9,319 bases of DNA, from positions 1 to 9,319 of the forward strand of contig JAKCEJ010000091.1 in assembly GCA_021838065.1 (NCBI GenBank). The letters are read 5' to 3'. The first letter of the stretch is position 1, and every line of letters starts with the position of its first letter. Shown here in pieces: positions 1 to 6,573 of this stretch. The notes under the pieces are model-generated. The model had not been told where the DNA came from. It ran no database searches and saw nothing but the letters and a program-made list of their open reading frames with translations. The position numbers and the translations under genes were made by a program. This DNA comes from Pseudomonadota bacterium. Its GTDB lineage: Bacteria; Pseudomonadota; Gammaproteobacteria; Steroidobacterales; Steroidobacteraceae.

Positions 1-211
1 ATTTGCTCGACTTGAACAGGCTCTCGAACAGCGTGACCTCGCGAGCGACGCGAAAGACCACGCCCGTGCGGGTCACCGGCGCCGGCATCGTCGGTATCTT
101 CAGCGGCGCCGGCGTGCGCGCATACGTGAACACCCTGTACGACACGCCGAGCACGAACACCGCAGCTGCCCCGTAGAGCAGCAGTGCGTAGATCACGGTC
201 ATGATCGGCAT
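1..211 (-). CDS. dsrM: DsrM, membrane heme-b subunit of the Dsr transmembrane complex (N-terminus only)
   Basis: Only the first 70 residues lie in the window; the gene continues past the left edge. I translated it by hand from the ATG at 211. It begins MPIMTVIYALLLYGAAAVFV, a hydrophobic membrane segment at about residues 4-26, followed by a positively charged cytoplasmic stretch with ARTPAPLKIP and TLFESLFKSSK. This matches my memory of the N-terminus of DsrM from sulfur oxidisers, a NarI-like heme b protein of the DsrMKJOP complex that links the quinone pool to DsrC and DsrK. The start at 211 is favoured because GGGAGG lies about 9 bases upstream; the second ATG at 202 is possible. A 96-bp gap separates it from dsrC, in which I see only this ribosome binding site. 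The assignment rests on the fragment plus its position directly after dsrC, where dsrM is expected. Confidence 0.85.
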   Translation of the reverse strand, partial: MPIMTVIYALLLYGAAAVFVLGVSYRVFTYARTPAPLKIPTMPAPVTRTGVVFRVAREVTLFESLFKSSK

Positions 212-307
212 CGATCGCGTCCTCCCGGCCGCAGCCCCGGGCACCCGTTGCTCCCGCCGCGCGTCCGCCCCCGATGGACGGATCTCGCGGTGGCCGATAT
301 CAGGCGA

Positions 308-646
308 TCAGATGCAGCCCGTCGGTTTCGGCAGACCAGCATAGCGGCAGGCCTGTTTAGCGGGACCATAGGGAAAGAGCTCGTAGAGGTACTTGCTGTT
401 TCCCTTCTCCGGGCCCAGCTTCTTGCCGATCGCCTTGGTCAGCACACGGATGGCCGGCGCAACCTGGTACTCCGCGTAATAATCGCGCAGGAAGTTGATC
501 ACTTCCCAGTGATTGTCCGTGAGCGCGATGCTGTCGTCGGCCGCCATGGTTCTCGCCACATCCTCGTTCCAGTCGGCAAGGTTGACCAGATAGCCCTCCT
601 CATCGACCGCCACTTCCTTATCTTTCAACGCCACTGATGCTGTCAT
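308..646 (-). CDS. dsrC: DsrC, sulfur-carrier substrate protein of dissimilatory sulfite reductase
   Basis: This 112-residue protein is the usual length for DsrC/TusE. It has the diagnostic flexible C-terminal arm with two cysteines, Cys100 in KQACRYAG and Cys111 as the penultimate residue of PTGCI. These are its only cysteines. In sulfur oxidisers, Cys111 receives persulfide sulfur from DsrEFH and presents it to DsrAB, and Cys100 helps release the product through a DsrC trisulfide or disulfide. Having both cysteines marks it as true DsrC rather than a TusE or RspA-type homologue that lacks one. ATG at 646 is preceded by GGAG. A 60-bp gap to dsrH is wider than the other gaps in the operon, so a separate promoter or RNA processing site is possible; I see no convincing -35/-10 pair in it. 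The product is soluble and cytoplasmic. Confidence 0.97.
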   Translation of the reverse strand: MTASVALKDKEVAVDEEGYLVNLADWNEDVARTMAADDSIALTDNHWEVINFLRDYYAEYQVAPAIRVLTKAIGKKLGPEKGNSKYLYELFPYGPAKQACRYAGLPKPTGCI

Positions 647-706
647 GTCTCTGCTCCCGATATCGCGTTTACAAACCTCATCGCCACGTGTTTCGGAACT
701 CGCATC

Positions 707-1015
707 TCAGACCCAGGCTTGCACATGATGATGTTCGGCGACCAGATCGACGAAGCCGCCGTAATCGACAACCGTGACGCCTGCGATCAACTCCTCGGGC
801 GTGAAGCCACGCGCAGCGAGGTCCGGTCCGAGCACGTAAATTCGTCTGTCCTTCGCCGCCTCGGCGAGCATCTCGCTCGCCTCGGTGGACTTCAGTGCGC
901 CATAGACCGCGTCCTCCAACAGAAGGATCCCGCAGCCCGGACGCGTAAGACGAAGACAGGACTGCAGATCCCGCGTCTGCAGCGGAGACTTGTTCGTCGT
1001 ATGCAACACTGTCAT
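707..1015 (-). CDS. dsrH: DsrH, TusB-like subunit of the DsrEFH sulfurtransferase
   Basis: This 102-residue protein begins MTVLHTTNKSP and has the family core YVLGPDLAARGF and the C-terminal VDYGGFVDLVAEHHHVQAWV, as in DsrH/TusB. Cys20, in the segment LQSCLRLTRPG, corresponds to the conserved cysteine of DsrH; a second cysteine at 28 is extra. DsrH forms a hexamer with DsrE and DsrF in the cytoplasm, and the complex passes sulfane sulfur to DsrC. ATG at 1015 follows a GGAGAGCGAG Shine-Dalgarno-like tract. The gene starts 12 bp after the dsrF stop, in the usual order E-F-H. The identity is secure from sequence and context together. Confidence 0.95.
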   Translation of the reverse strand: MTVLHTTNKSPLQTRDLQSCLRLTRPGCGILLLEDAVYGALKSTEASEMLAEAAKDRRIYVLGPDLAARGFTPEELIAGVTVVDYGGFVDLVAEHHHVQAWV

Positions 1016-1027
1016 CTCGCTCTCCGG

Positions 1028-1423
1028 TCAGAAGCTCAGCACCACGTCCTGCTCCTCCATCAGCACGCCGAGCTCGGCGGAACCCAGCACGCGCACCGGC
1101 ACCAGCAGATCGTCGGGCGCGAGACCACGCGCCTGCAGCGACTCACGCTCCACGTAGAGCTTCTCGATGTCGTAATCGCCCAGCGCCCGGTAGGTCGGCG
1201 AGAAATTCTTCTGGCCGATATCCTTGGTCTGTTGACCCTTCTTCAGCTGATAGACCCCGTCATCCACGAAGACCAGGCTCACGTCCTGATCGAACGCCGC
1301 ACCAATCAGCACGACCTCCAGCGCCTCGAGCGCATAGATGGTCCCGTATGGCGCCTTGCGGTTGACGAACATGAAGCGCCTGACCTTGCTGTTCCCGCCT
1401 TCGCCTGCTTGCGTATCGCTCAT
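1028..1423 (-). CDS. dsrF: DsrF, TusC-like subunit of the DsrEFH sulfurtransferase
   Basis: The protein is 131 residues when read from the ATG at 1423 (MSDTQAG). It has the DsrF/TusC pattern RRFMFVNRKAPYGTIYALEA near the N-terminus, then VSLVFVDDGVYQLKKGQ in the middle, and ends in a hydrophobic MEEQDVVLSF. It contains no cysteine at all, so in this complex the subunit must be structural and not a sulfur carrier. I chose 1423 because GAGGCGAGA sits just upstream and 13 bp then separate it from the dsrE stop. An in-frame start at 1447 would overlap dsrE and add eight residues (MATEVEAR). It lies between dsrE and dsrH in the order expected for the DsrE2F2H2 hexamer. Confidence 0.95.
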   Translation of the reverse strand: MSDTQAGEGGNSKVRRFMFVNRKAPYGTIYALEALEVVLIGAAFDQDVSLVFVDDGVYQLKKGQQTKDIGQKNFSPTYRALGDYDIEKLYVERESLQARGLAPDDLLVPVRVLGSAELGVLMEEQDVVLSF

Positions 1424-1436
1424 TCTCGCCTCGACC

Positions 1437-1796
1437 TCAGTCGCCAAAGACCACGAGCCGGTCAGCCTCGATGCCGGCCTGAATCAGCTGTCCGAGACCG
1501 GAGATGTTGAACCCTGGTGCAAGGATCTCGGCCTTGATGCCTCTGCGCAGTCCCGCGGCAACGCACACCACCATGTCGAGATTGTGCGCGGCCGCGAGCG
1601 CCGACCATTGCCGGGTGATGTTCCGGTCATCCTGCGGGGGTTCGGTCAGCTTGTTCGCGTTGTTCACCCCGTCGTTGTAGAAGAACACACGATAGATCTC
1701 ATGCCCCTTTGCCAACGCCGCCACGGCGAACTGATAAGCCGAATCGGAGGCCTGATGCTGGTACGGCCCCTCGTTCACGAGTATCCCGAACTTCAT
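1437..1796 (-). CDS. dsrE: DsrE, catalytic TusD-like subunit of the DsrEFH sulfurtransferase
   Basis: This 119-residue protein has the DsrE/TusD fold signature: MKFGILVNEGPYQHQASDSA at the N-terminus, GHEIYRVFFYNDGVNNAN in the middle, and the active-site segment MVVCVAAGLRRGI. The cysteine falls at residue 78, the same number as the persulfide-carrying cysteine known from the purple sulfur bacterium DsrE and from E. coli TusD. The protein takes sulfane sulfur from upstream rhodanese or TusA carriers and hands it to DsrC. Its ATG at 1796 overlaps the dsrB stop by 4 bp (ATGA), which implies translational coupling to dsrAB. The presence of dsrEFH beside dsrAB is the main evidence that this is the oxidative pathway, because sulfate reducers normally lack these genes. 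Confidence 0.97.
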   Translation of the reverse strand: MKFGILVNEGPYQHQASDSAYQFAVAALAKGHEIYRVFFYNDGVNNANKLTEPPQDDRNITRQWSALAAAHNLDMVVCVAAGLRRGIKAEILAPGFNISGLGQLIQAGIEADRLVVFGD

Positions 1797-2896
1797 CGCC
1801 GATTCCCGCTACCGGCCGAAAGACGGATGTGCGCCGAGGCGTTCAGGCTGCCGCGCCCGCCGCGCCAGTCGTCGATGTGATAGGGGGTGAACGGCAGGCC
1901 GGTCAGCTCGAAAAAGCGCGGCCAGCCGATGCGCTCGATCCACTCACCGATGCGCTCCCAGTCCCTGGCGTCCTGCTGATAGGCGCGCAGGATCGTCTTC
2001 ACCGCTGCCGCCACTTCCGGCCAACGGGGCGGGTTGTTGGGCAGACCGGCCACGGCGAGCTTGTGGAACGTCGGGCGCGTGCGGGCATTGGAGTGCTTCC
2101 CACCCACCCAGATCGCGAGTTTGGTATGTTCCGGATCATTGATTTGCATCGGCGGGCACGGCGGAAAGCACGCGCCGCAGCAGACGCATTTCGCCTCGTC
2201 GACCTCCAGCGTCGGCTTGCCGTTGACCACGGCCGGCCTGATCGCCGCCACCGGGCAGCGAGCCACCACCGCCGGGCGCTCGCAGACGTTGGCCACCAGA
2301 TCGTGGTTGATGCGGGGCGGCTTGGTGTGCTGGATGTTGACTGCGATGTCGCCCTGACCCCCGCAGTTGATTTCGCAGCAGGAGGTGGTGATGCCGACCC
2401 GATTGGGCATGCGCTCGTTGGTGAATTCCTCGTGCAGCTCATCCATCAGAGCCTTGACCACCCCCGAAGCATCGGTACCCGGGATATCGCAATGCAGCCA
2501 GCCCTGGGTATGGGAGATCGTGCGCACGGAGTTGCCGGTGCCGCCGACGGGGAACCCCTCAGCACCAAGCGCCGCGATCAGCGGTGCGACCTTGGCTTCC
2601 TCGCCGACCATGAACTCGATGTTGCTGCGAATGGTGAAGCGTATGTAGCCGTCGGCATACTGGTCGGCGATGTCGCACAGCTTGCGGACCGTGAACACAT
2701 CCATCTGCCGCTGCGTTGCGGCGCGGACGGTCCACACGTGGTCGCCGCTCTCGGCGAGATGATGCAGCACGCCCGGGCGAGGCCGCTCGTGCCACTTCCA
2801 TTTGCCGTAGTTCTTCTTCAGGACCGGATGCATGAATTGAAACGCATCCGGAACGCCGCTCTCGACGGGCATGCGGGGCTTGGCAGGAGCGTTCAT
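1793..2896 (-). CDS. dsrB: DsrB, beta subunit of reverse-type dissimilatory sulfite reductase
   Basis: The protein is 367 residues from the ATG at 2896, which overlaps the dsrA stop by 4 bp (ATGA). Cys136 (WLHC), Cys173, Cys174 and Cys178 (SCCEINC) have the spacing known for the ligands of the siroheme-coupled [4Fe-4S] cluster in DsrB. A ferredoxin insert follows, with Cys214 (VARCPVAAI) and Cys237/240/243/247 (KCVCCGACFPPC) for a second cluster. Its N-terminal part includes HPVLKKNYGKWKWHE and a sulfite-reductase half-domain with IRFTIRSNIEFM. With DsrA it forms the alpha2beta2 siroheme enzyme in the cytoplasm that oxidises DsrC-bound persulfide sulfur to sulfite. An in-frame codon at 2938 would extend into dsrA and is rejected because the 2896 start gives the standard N-terminus and coupled overlap. 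Confidence 0.97.
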   Translation of the reverse strand: MNAPAKPRMPVESGVPDAFQFMHPVLKKNYGKWKWHERPRPGVLHHLAESGDHVWTVRAATQRQMDVFTVRKLCDIADQYADGYIRFTIRSNIEFMVGEEAKVAPLIAALGAEGFPVGGTGNSVRTISHTQGWLHCDIPGTDASGVVKALMDELHEEFTNERMPNRVGITTSCCEINCGGQGDIAVNIQHTKPPRINHDLVANVCERPAVVARCPVAAIRPAVVNGKPTLEVDEAKCVCCGACFPPCPPMQINDPEHTKLAIWVGGKHSNARTRPTFHKLAVAGLPNNPPRWPEVAAAVKTILRAYQQDARDWERIGEWIERIGWPRFFELTGLPFTPYHIDDWRGGRGSLNASAHIRLSAGSGNRR

Positions 2897-4170
2897 CGAG
2901 GACCCCCGGTATCTTGGGCGCCTTGGCGCGCATTCCATTTCTCGACTTCCTCCTCCCAGCCGTCCGTACGGACGTAGGGGTTGGTGCGCGGATGCAGCAC
3001 CATGCTTGGATCGGGTTCAAGCCCGATCGCCTTCAGGAAGTTGGCGAAACCGATGCGCTCGATCATCTCGCCGGTGCGCTCGTGCTCCAGCGCGTTCTCG
3101 GCGAAGAAGTCGATGATGTTCTGTCCCAGTTCCTGAAGCTTGGCGAAGTCCTCGTCCGTTTCCAGCTTCATGAACGGCACGATCACGGTGCCGAACAGGT
3201 CTCCGATCTTGAGCGTCCGCTTGCCGCCGAGAAGAATGGTGACGCCGCGGTCCGCGCCGGGGCGCAGCGCCTTGGGCATGACGTTGATGCAGTGCATGCA
3301 GCGCACGCAGTTGCGGTTGTCGATTTCGATGGTGTCGTCATCCTTGAGGGACACGCAGCGGGTCGGGCAGCGCGTGACGACGTTGTCGATCACTGCCTGG
3401 CGACCACTCTCGGACACGTGCTTGCGCACCTCATCCTGATCGACCTGGATATCATCCCGCCAGGTGCCGATCACCGCCATGTCAGCGCGTTGGATGGCGT
3501 TCATGCAATCGTTCGGGCAGCCCGAGAACTTGAACTTGAACTTGTAGGGCAGCGCCGGCCGATGCATGTCGTCCAGGAAGGCGTTGATGATCTGAGTGTG
3601 GGCACGGATCTCGTCGTAGCAGGACTGCTCACAACGCGCATGCCCCACGCAGGACATCGAGGTGCGCACGGCCGGCCCGGCGCCGCCGAGGTCGTAGCCC
3701 AGCTCGTTCATCTCATCGAAGCAGGGCTGGACATTGCGGCTGGCGCAGCCCTGCAGCATGATGTCGCCACTCTGGCCATGAAGCGCGATCAGTCCCGATC
3801 CGTACTTCTCCCACACGTCACAGATCTTGCGCAGCGCCTCGGTGGTGTAGTGCATACCCGGCGCGGGCATGACGCGCAGCGTATGAAACTCCGCCGCCTG
3901 TGGAAACTCCGGCTTGCCGTCTTCACCGCGCAGCTCGGTGAAGCGCGGGATGACACCGCCCCCGTAACCGATCACGCCCACGGTGCCGCCCTTCCAGTAG
4001 CCACGCTTGGTTTCGTAGGACCGTTCCAGCTGGCCGAGCAGATCTTTCATCATGCCGGCGTAGGGTTTGTCCTGCGCATCGGCCAAGCGCTTCAGGCCCG
4101 AGACGAAACTCGGCCATGGACCGCCTTCAAGTTGATCCAGCATGGGCGTTTCGGGCGTTTTCGGGCTCAT
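2893..4170 (-). CDS. dsrA: DsrA, alpha subunit of reverse-type dissimilatory sulfite reductase
   Basis: The protein is 425 residues from the ATG at 4170 (MSPKTPETPMLDQLEGGPWP), close to the usual DsrA length of about 420. Cluster and siroheme ligands are clear: Cys174 and Cys180 (CVGHARC), then Cys218 and Cys222 (CPNDC), with the same 5-residue and 3-residue gaps as known DsrA. A ferredoxin domain at about residues 262-300 carries Cys268 (RCPT) and Cys288/291/294 (NCVRCMHC). It is the first gene of the visible minus-strand operon and feeds by 4-bp overlap into dsrB. An in-frame start at 4254 would add 28 residues (GGRRDPEWGG...) unlike the family and is rejected. No good Shine-Dalgarno is visible before 4170; instead the leader has a short palindrome there. 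The downstream dsrEFH indicates the sulfur-oxidising direction. Confidence 0.97.
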   Translation of the reverse strand: MSPKTPETPMLDQLEGGPWPSFVSGLKRLADAQDKPYAGMMKDLLGQLERSYETKRGYWKGGTVGVIGYGGGVIPRFTELRGEDGKPEFPQAAEFHTLRVMPAPGMHYTTEALRKICDVWEKYGSGLIALHGQSGDIMLQGCASRNVQPCFDEMNELGYDLGGAGPAVRTSMSCVGHARCEQSCYDEIRAHTQIINAFLDDMHRPALPYKFKFKFSGCPNDCMNAIQRADMAVIGTWRDDIQVDQDEVRKHVSESGRQAVIDNVVTRCPTRCVSLKDDDTIEIDNRNCVRCMHCINVMPKALRPGADRGVTILLGGKRTLKIGDLFGTVIVPFMKLETDEDFAKLQELGQNIIDFFAENALEHERTGEMIERIGFANFLKAIGLEPDPSMVLHPRTNPYVRTDGWEEEVEKWNARQGAQDTGGPR

Positions 4171-4174
4171 ACGG

Positions 4175-4185
4175 TTGCGTCGCAA
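4175..4185. repeat. 11-bp palindrome TTGCGTCGCAA in the dsrA leader
   Basis: Two 5-bp arms (TTGCG and CGCAA) surround one base, ending 15 bases or fewer upstream of the dsrA ATG where a ribosome binding site would be expected. It could be a protein site or, in RNA, a 4-bp stem with a 3-base loop. The function is unknown. Confidence 0.35.
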
Positions 4186-4327
4186 GTTGTTGATTCCGCC
4201 CCATTCGGGGTCCCGACGCCCGCCCGCCGCACGCGACACAGCGGACCGGGGCACTGTGCAGAGGACTCTAGGCGCGAGCGGCGCGGCTCGGTATTGCGCA
4301 GACGGGATAACCGGGCCTGCGCCGCGG

Positions 4328-4345
4328 TATCTCCTTTGGGATATA
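4328..4345. promoter_or_regulatory. putative operator, copy A (dsrA / Cas6-like promoter region)
   Basis: TATCTCCTTTGGGATATA is an imperfect inverted repeat (TATC.C at the left, G.GATA at the right around TTT). Its end is 33 bp before the GTG of the Cas6-like gene and it lies 157 bp from the dsrA start. It aligns with the copy upstream of cysG at 17 of 20 columns, with one substitution and two single-base gaps. No third copy was found by eye. A binding site for a regulator shared by these genes is the inference; the regulator is not in the window. Confidence 0.5.
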
Positions 4346-4378
4346 TGCGACGGGCGCCTGGCGCGGAAGCTTTAAGGC

Positions 4379-5068
4379 GTGAGATCGCGTTACTGGAATG
4401 ACGACGCTGAAGATGCGGAGGGCGTTGCCTGCACGGCGGCCGATCTGTCGTTTGCCCTCGCGGGCCGGGTCATTCCCTTCGATTACGCGCTCGCCCTGTC
4501 CCTCGCGGCCACCAGGCTCCTGCCCTGGCTCGCTTCGGTGCGCGCCGCCGGGTTGCGTCTCGCCCTCGGGGCCGAGTCGGCCAACGGCTGGCAGCGCGAC
4601 GACAGTGACGGTGCGCTCATCTATCTGCCTCAACGCGCGCGGCTGGTGTTGCGGCTGCCGCTGGAGCGGATCGACGACGGACGCGCACTCGCCGGCAGCA
4701 CGCTGTGGATTGCCGACTGTCCGCTGCGGATCGGATCCCCGACCGTCGTTGCGCTCTCGCCAACCGAGACGCTCTATGCCCGGCATGTCATCGATGAGAC
4801 CCGTGACGAGAACCTCTTTCTCGACCGCGTTGCCCAGGCGATGCACGCTCTCGGGTCGGCGCGCCCAAAGCTCATGTGCGGCAGGAGCCGGCAGATCGGC
4901 ACTCCGGGTGGCGCTCTCACTACGCGCAGTGTGATGGTCGCCAGCCTCGCCCCGCGCGAGTCGCTGGCAGTGATGGCAAACGGCATCGGCACCGGCCGGT
5001 TGCTCGGGTGCGGGCTTTTCGTGCCCTACAAGCGGCCCGCATCCAATGCGCGAGGCGCCGAGGATTAA
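4379..5068 (+). CDS. Cas6/Cmx6-like RAMP protein, orphan, divergent from dsrA
   Basis: This 229-residue protein resembles the Cas6 variant called Cmx6 (type I-MYXAN Cas6). Matching features, from memory of that family: FALAGRVIPFDYALALSLA near residues 25-43, an LPW at 48-50, a central LRLPLERIDD...LAGSTLWIADCPLRIG, then TLYARHVID with Glu/Asp-rich residues after it (131-146), MCGR at 166-169, and the C-terminal glycine-rich GIGTGRLLGCGLFVPYK at 202-218, the typical G-rich loop of Cas6 RAMP folds. Cas6 proteins bind and cut CRISPR precursor RNA, but no repeats or cas genes are visible here, so the substrate is unknown. His136 is a possible catalytic residue but this is not established. Start: GTG at 4379, the earliest possible because an in-frame TAA lies at 4373-4375; AAGG sits close upstream. 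It stands head-to-head with dsrA and converges on cysG with 3 bp between stops. Family call is fairly sure; function is not. Confidence 0.75.
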   Translation: MRSRYWNDDAEDAEGVACTAADLSFALAGRVIPFDYALALSLAATRLLPWLASVRAAGLRLALGAESANGWQRDDSDGALIYLPQRARLVLRLPLERIDDGRALAGSTLWIADCPLRIGSPTVVALSPTETLYARHVIDETRDENLFLDRVAQAMHALGSARPKLMCGRSRQIGTPGGALTTRSVMVASLAPRESLAVMANGIGTGRLLGCGLFVPYKRPASNARGAED

Positions 5069-5078
5069 GGCCTATCCT
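5061..5078. repeat. short inverted repeat spanning the two convergent stop codons
   Basis: AGGATTAAGGCCTATCCT has 5-bp arms AGGAT/ATCCT around a segment that contains AGGCCT. It covers the TAA of the Cas6-like gene (5066-5068) and the TAG of cysG (5072-5074). There is no T-run on either side, so a bidirectional intrinsic terminator is only a weak possibility. Confidence 0.25.
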
Positions 5079-6493
5079 ACCGCCCTCACGGCGCTCTCCT
5101 CTGCGACACCCGCCGGCTCAAACCAGGCGAAACGCTCGTGGAGCCTGACCACCTCGCCGATGATCAGCAGCGCAGGCGGACGCATCGCAGCCTGCGCGGC
5201 CGTCTGCGGCAGGCTCGCCAGATCACCGATCAACACCCGCTGGCTCTGCGTCGTGCCGTCCTGAACCAGCGCGGCAGGCGTTGCGGCCGGCAAACCCGCC
5301 TCGATCAGCCGCCGGCAGATCGGCTCGAGAGTGTGCAGGCCCATGTAGATCACAATGGTCTGACGGGGCTGGGCCAATGCGCCCCAGTCGAGATCACCCC
5401 CGTCCTTCAGGTGCCCCGGAACGAACACGCAGCTGTGGGCAATATCGCGATGGGTCAGCGGAATGCCCGCGTAGGCCGCGCAGCCCGACGCCGCCGTGAT
5501 GCCCGGCACGATCTGAAACGGAATGCCCGCGTCGGCCAGCGCATCGGCCTCCTCGCCTCCGCGGCCAAAGATGAAAGGATCGCCACCCTTGAGGCGCAGG
5601 ACGCGTTTGCCCTCGTGCGCAAGCCGGATCAGGATTGCGTTGATCTCCTCCTGCGCGAGGCTATGCTCGCCACGCGCCTTGCCGACAAACATGCGCTCGG
5701 CGCCCCGGTGCGCCAGATCAACAATCGCCGGCGCCACCAGCCGGTCGTACACCACGACGTCGGCCTGCTGCATCAGACGCAGGGCCCGGAAGGTGAGCAG
5801 GTCAGGATCACCGGGGCCTGCGCCCACCAGATACACCTCGCCCACCGAAAGCGATGCGGGCGTGTCCTGCTGCAGTGCCACCTCGATGGCGCATTTGGCC
5901 GCCCGCTCCCGTCCCGCCAGCATCATCTCGGCTGCAGGACCGTGCAGCACCTCTTCCCAGAAGCGCCGGCGCTGCGCCGCGCTCGTGAATCGGCGCTTGA
6001 CACGCTCTCGCAAGCCCTGCGCCAGCGTCGCGAGCCGGCCATAAGACGCCGGCAGCATCGTCTCCAGCTTCGTGCGCAGCATGCGCGAGAGGACCGGCGA
6101 GGCGCCGCCCGAGGAGACTGCCACGATCACCGGCGACCGATCGACGATGGACGGCACGATGAAGCTGCAGAGCCCGGGCGCATCGACCACATTGACCGGA
6201 ATCGCGCGCTCGCGGCACAGGCCGGAGACCTCGCTGTTGACCGCCTCGTCGTCCGTCGCGGCGATGACCAGAGCGCAGCCCTCGATGTCGCTGGCGCGAA
6301 ACACCCGCGCGCGGTGAGCGAGTCTTCCCGCAGCGCGATAGCGCGCGAGGCTTCTGCCCAGCTCGGGTGCCACCACCGTGACGGTGGCGTTCGCCCGCAT
6401 CAGCAGCTCCGCCTTGCGCGCAGCCACCTCGCCGCCGCCGACCACCAGGCAGGGCCGCGAGCGGACATCGAGAAAAACCGGCAAGAAATCCAT
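5072..6493 (-). CDS. cysG: CysG, trifunctional siroheme synthase
   Basis: This full-length 473-residue fusion makes siroheme from uroporphyrinogen III: two SAM-dependent methylations, NAD-dependent oxidation and iron insertion. The N-terminal dehydrogenase/chelatase part begins MDFLPVFLDVRSRPCLVVGG with the nucleotide loop GGGEVAARK (19-27), Asp104 (NVVD) and Ser128 (VSSGGASPVLSR), residues that match the catalytic aspartate and phosphoserine known in Salmonella CysG. The C-terminal methyltransferase has YLVGAGPGDPDLLTFRAL (221-238), VVYDRLV, LKGGDPFIFGRGGEE (301-315), PGITAASGCAAYAGIPLTHR and IYMGL (Met384). ATG at 6493; the ribosome site GGGTGA is weak. Siroheme is the cofactor of DsrAB, so its position next to dsr suggests dedicated cofactor supply, although it also serves assimilatory sulfite or nitrite reductases elsewhere. 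A motif like that in the dsrA promoter region lies 60 bp upstream. Confidence 0.98.
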   Translation of the reverse strand: MDFLPVFLDVRSRPCLVVGGGEVAARKAELLMRANATVTVVAPELGRSLARYRAAGRLAHRARVFRASDIEGCALVIAATDDEAVNSEVSGLCRERAIPVNVVDAPGLCSFIVPSIVDRSPVIVAVSSGGASPVLSRMLRTKLETMLPASYGRLATLAQGLRERVKRRFTSAAQRRRFWEEVLHGPAAEMMLAGRERAAKCAIEVALQQDTPASLSVGEVYLVGAGPGDPDLLTFRALRLMQQADVVVYDRLVAPAIVDLAHRGAERMFVGKARGEHSLAQEEINAILIRLAHEGKRVLRLKGGDPFIFGRGGEEADALADAGIPFQIVPGITAASGCAAYAGIPLTHRDIAHSCVFVPGHLKDGGDLDWGALAQPRQTIVIYMGLHTLEPICRRLIEAGLPAATPAALVQDGTTQSQRVLIGDLASLPQTAAQAAMRPPALLIIGEVVRLHERFAWFEPAGVAEESAVRAVG

Positions 6494-6553
6494 GCGTCAC
6501 CCGAGGCGAGCAACTCTCAGGCACTCATTACAGAGGCCGTGCACGGTCGCCGG

Positions 6554-6573
6554 TATATCTCCAAAGGAACATA
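6554..6573. promoter_or_regulatory. putative operator, copy B (cysG promoter region)
   Basis: Read in the direction of cysG, the sequence is TATGTTCCTTTGGAGATATA, the partner of the site at 4328-4345: both have TAT, then TCCTTTGG, then GATATA. It ends 60 bp before the cysG ATG. On the same strand TTGGCG (6585-6580) and GATATA (6559-6554) are 20 bp apart, a possible promoter with a long spacer of the kind used by MerR-family activators, with the core lying between the two boxes. This last reading is speculative. Confidence 0.5.

Larger units (their letters stand above)
4171..4378. promoter_or_regulatory. divergent intergenic region between dsrA and the Cas6-like gene
   Basis: This 208-bp region must hold the promoters for the dsr operon (minus) and the Cas6-like gene (plus). 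Seen in it: a motif TATCTCCTTTGGGATATA at 4328-4345, shared with the cysG upstream region; a TTGCG-T-CGCAA palindrome at 4175-4185, beginning 4 bp from the dsrA start codon; and a small CCCC-ATTC-GGGG inverted repeat at 4199-4210. I see no confident sigma70 -35/-10 pair in either direction, and no coding sequence. The promoter role is inferred from the divergent gene layout. Confidence 0.6.

Noticed and set aside
2893..4170. Reading dsrAB as a sulfate- or sulfite-reducing enzyme
   Set aside because: dsrEFH follow directly in the same operon, the arrangement known from sulfur oxidisers; reducers normally have dsrD and no dsrEFH.
1709..4401. Two long plus-strand open frames (422 and 495 codons) opposite dsrA and dsrB
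   Set aside because: They lie fully antisense to well-identified genes, are rich in Arg, Ala, His and Asp and match no family; long open frames are expected opposite GC-rich genes.
4379..5068. Treating the plus-strand frame as an artefact of the divergent region
   Set aside because: It fills the space between dsrA and cysG, has no competing gene opposite it, and carries coherent Cas6-like sequence blocks to the end.
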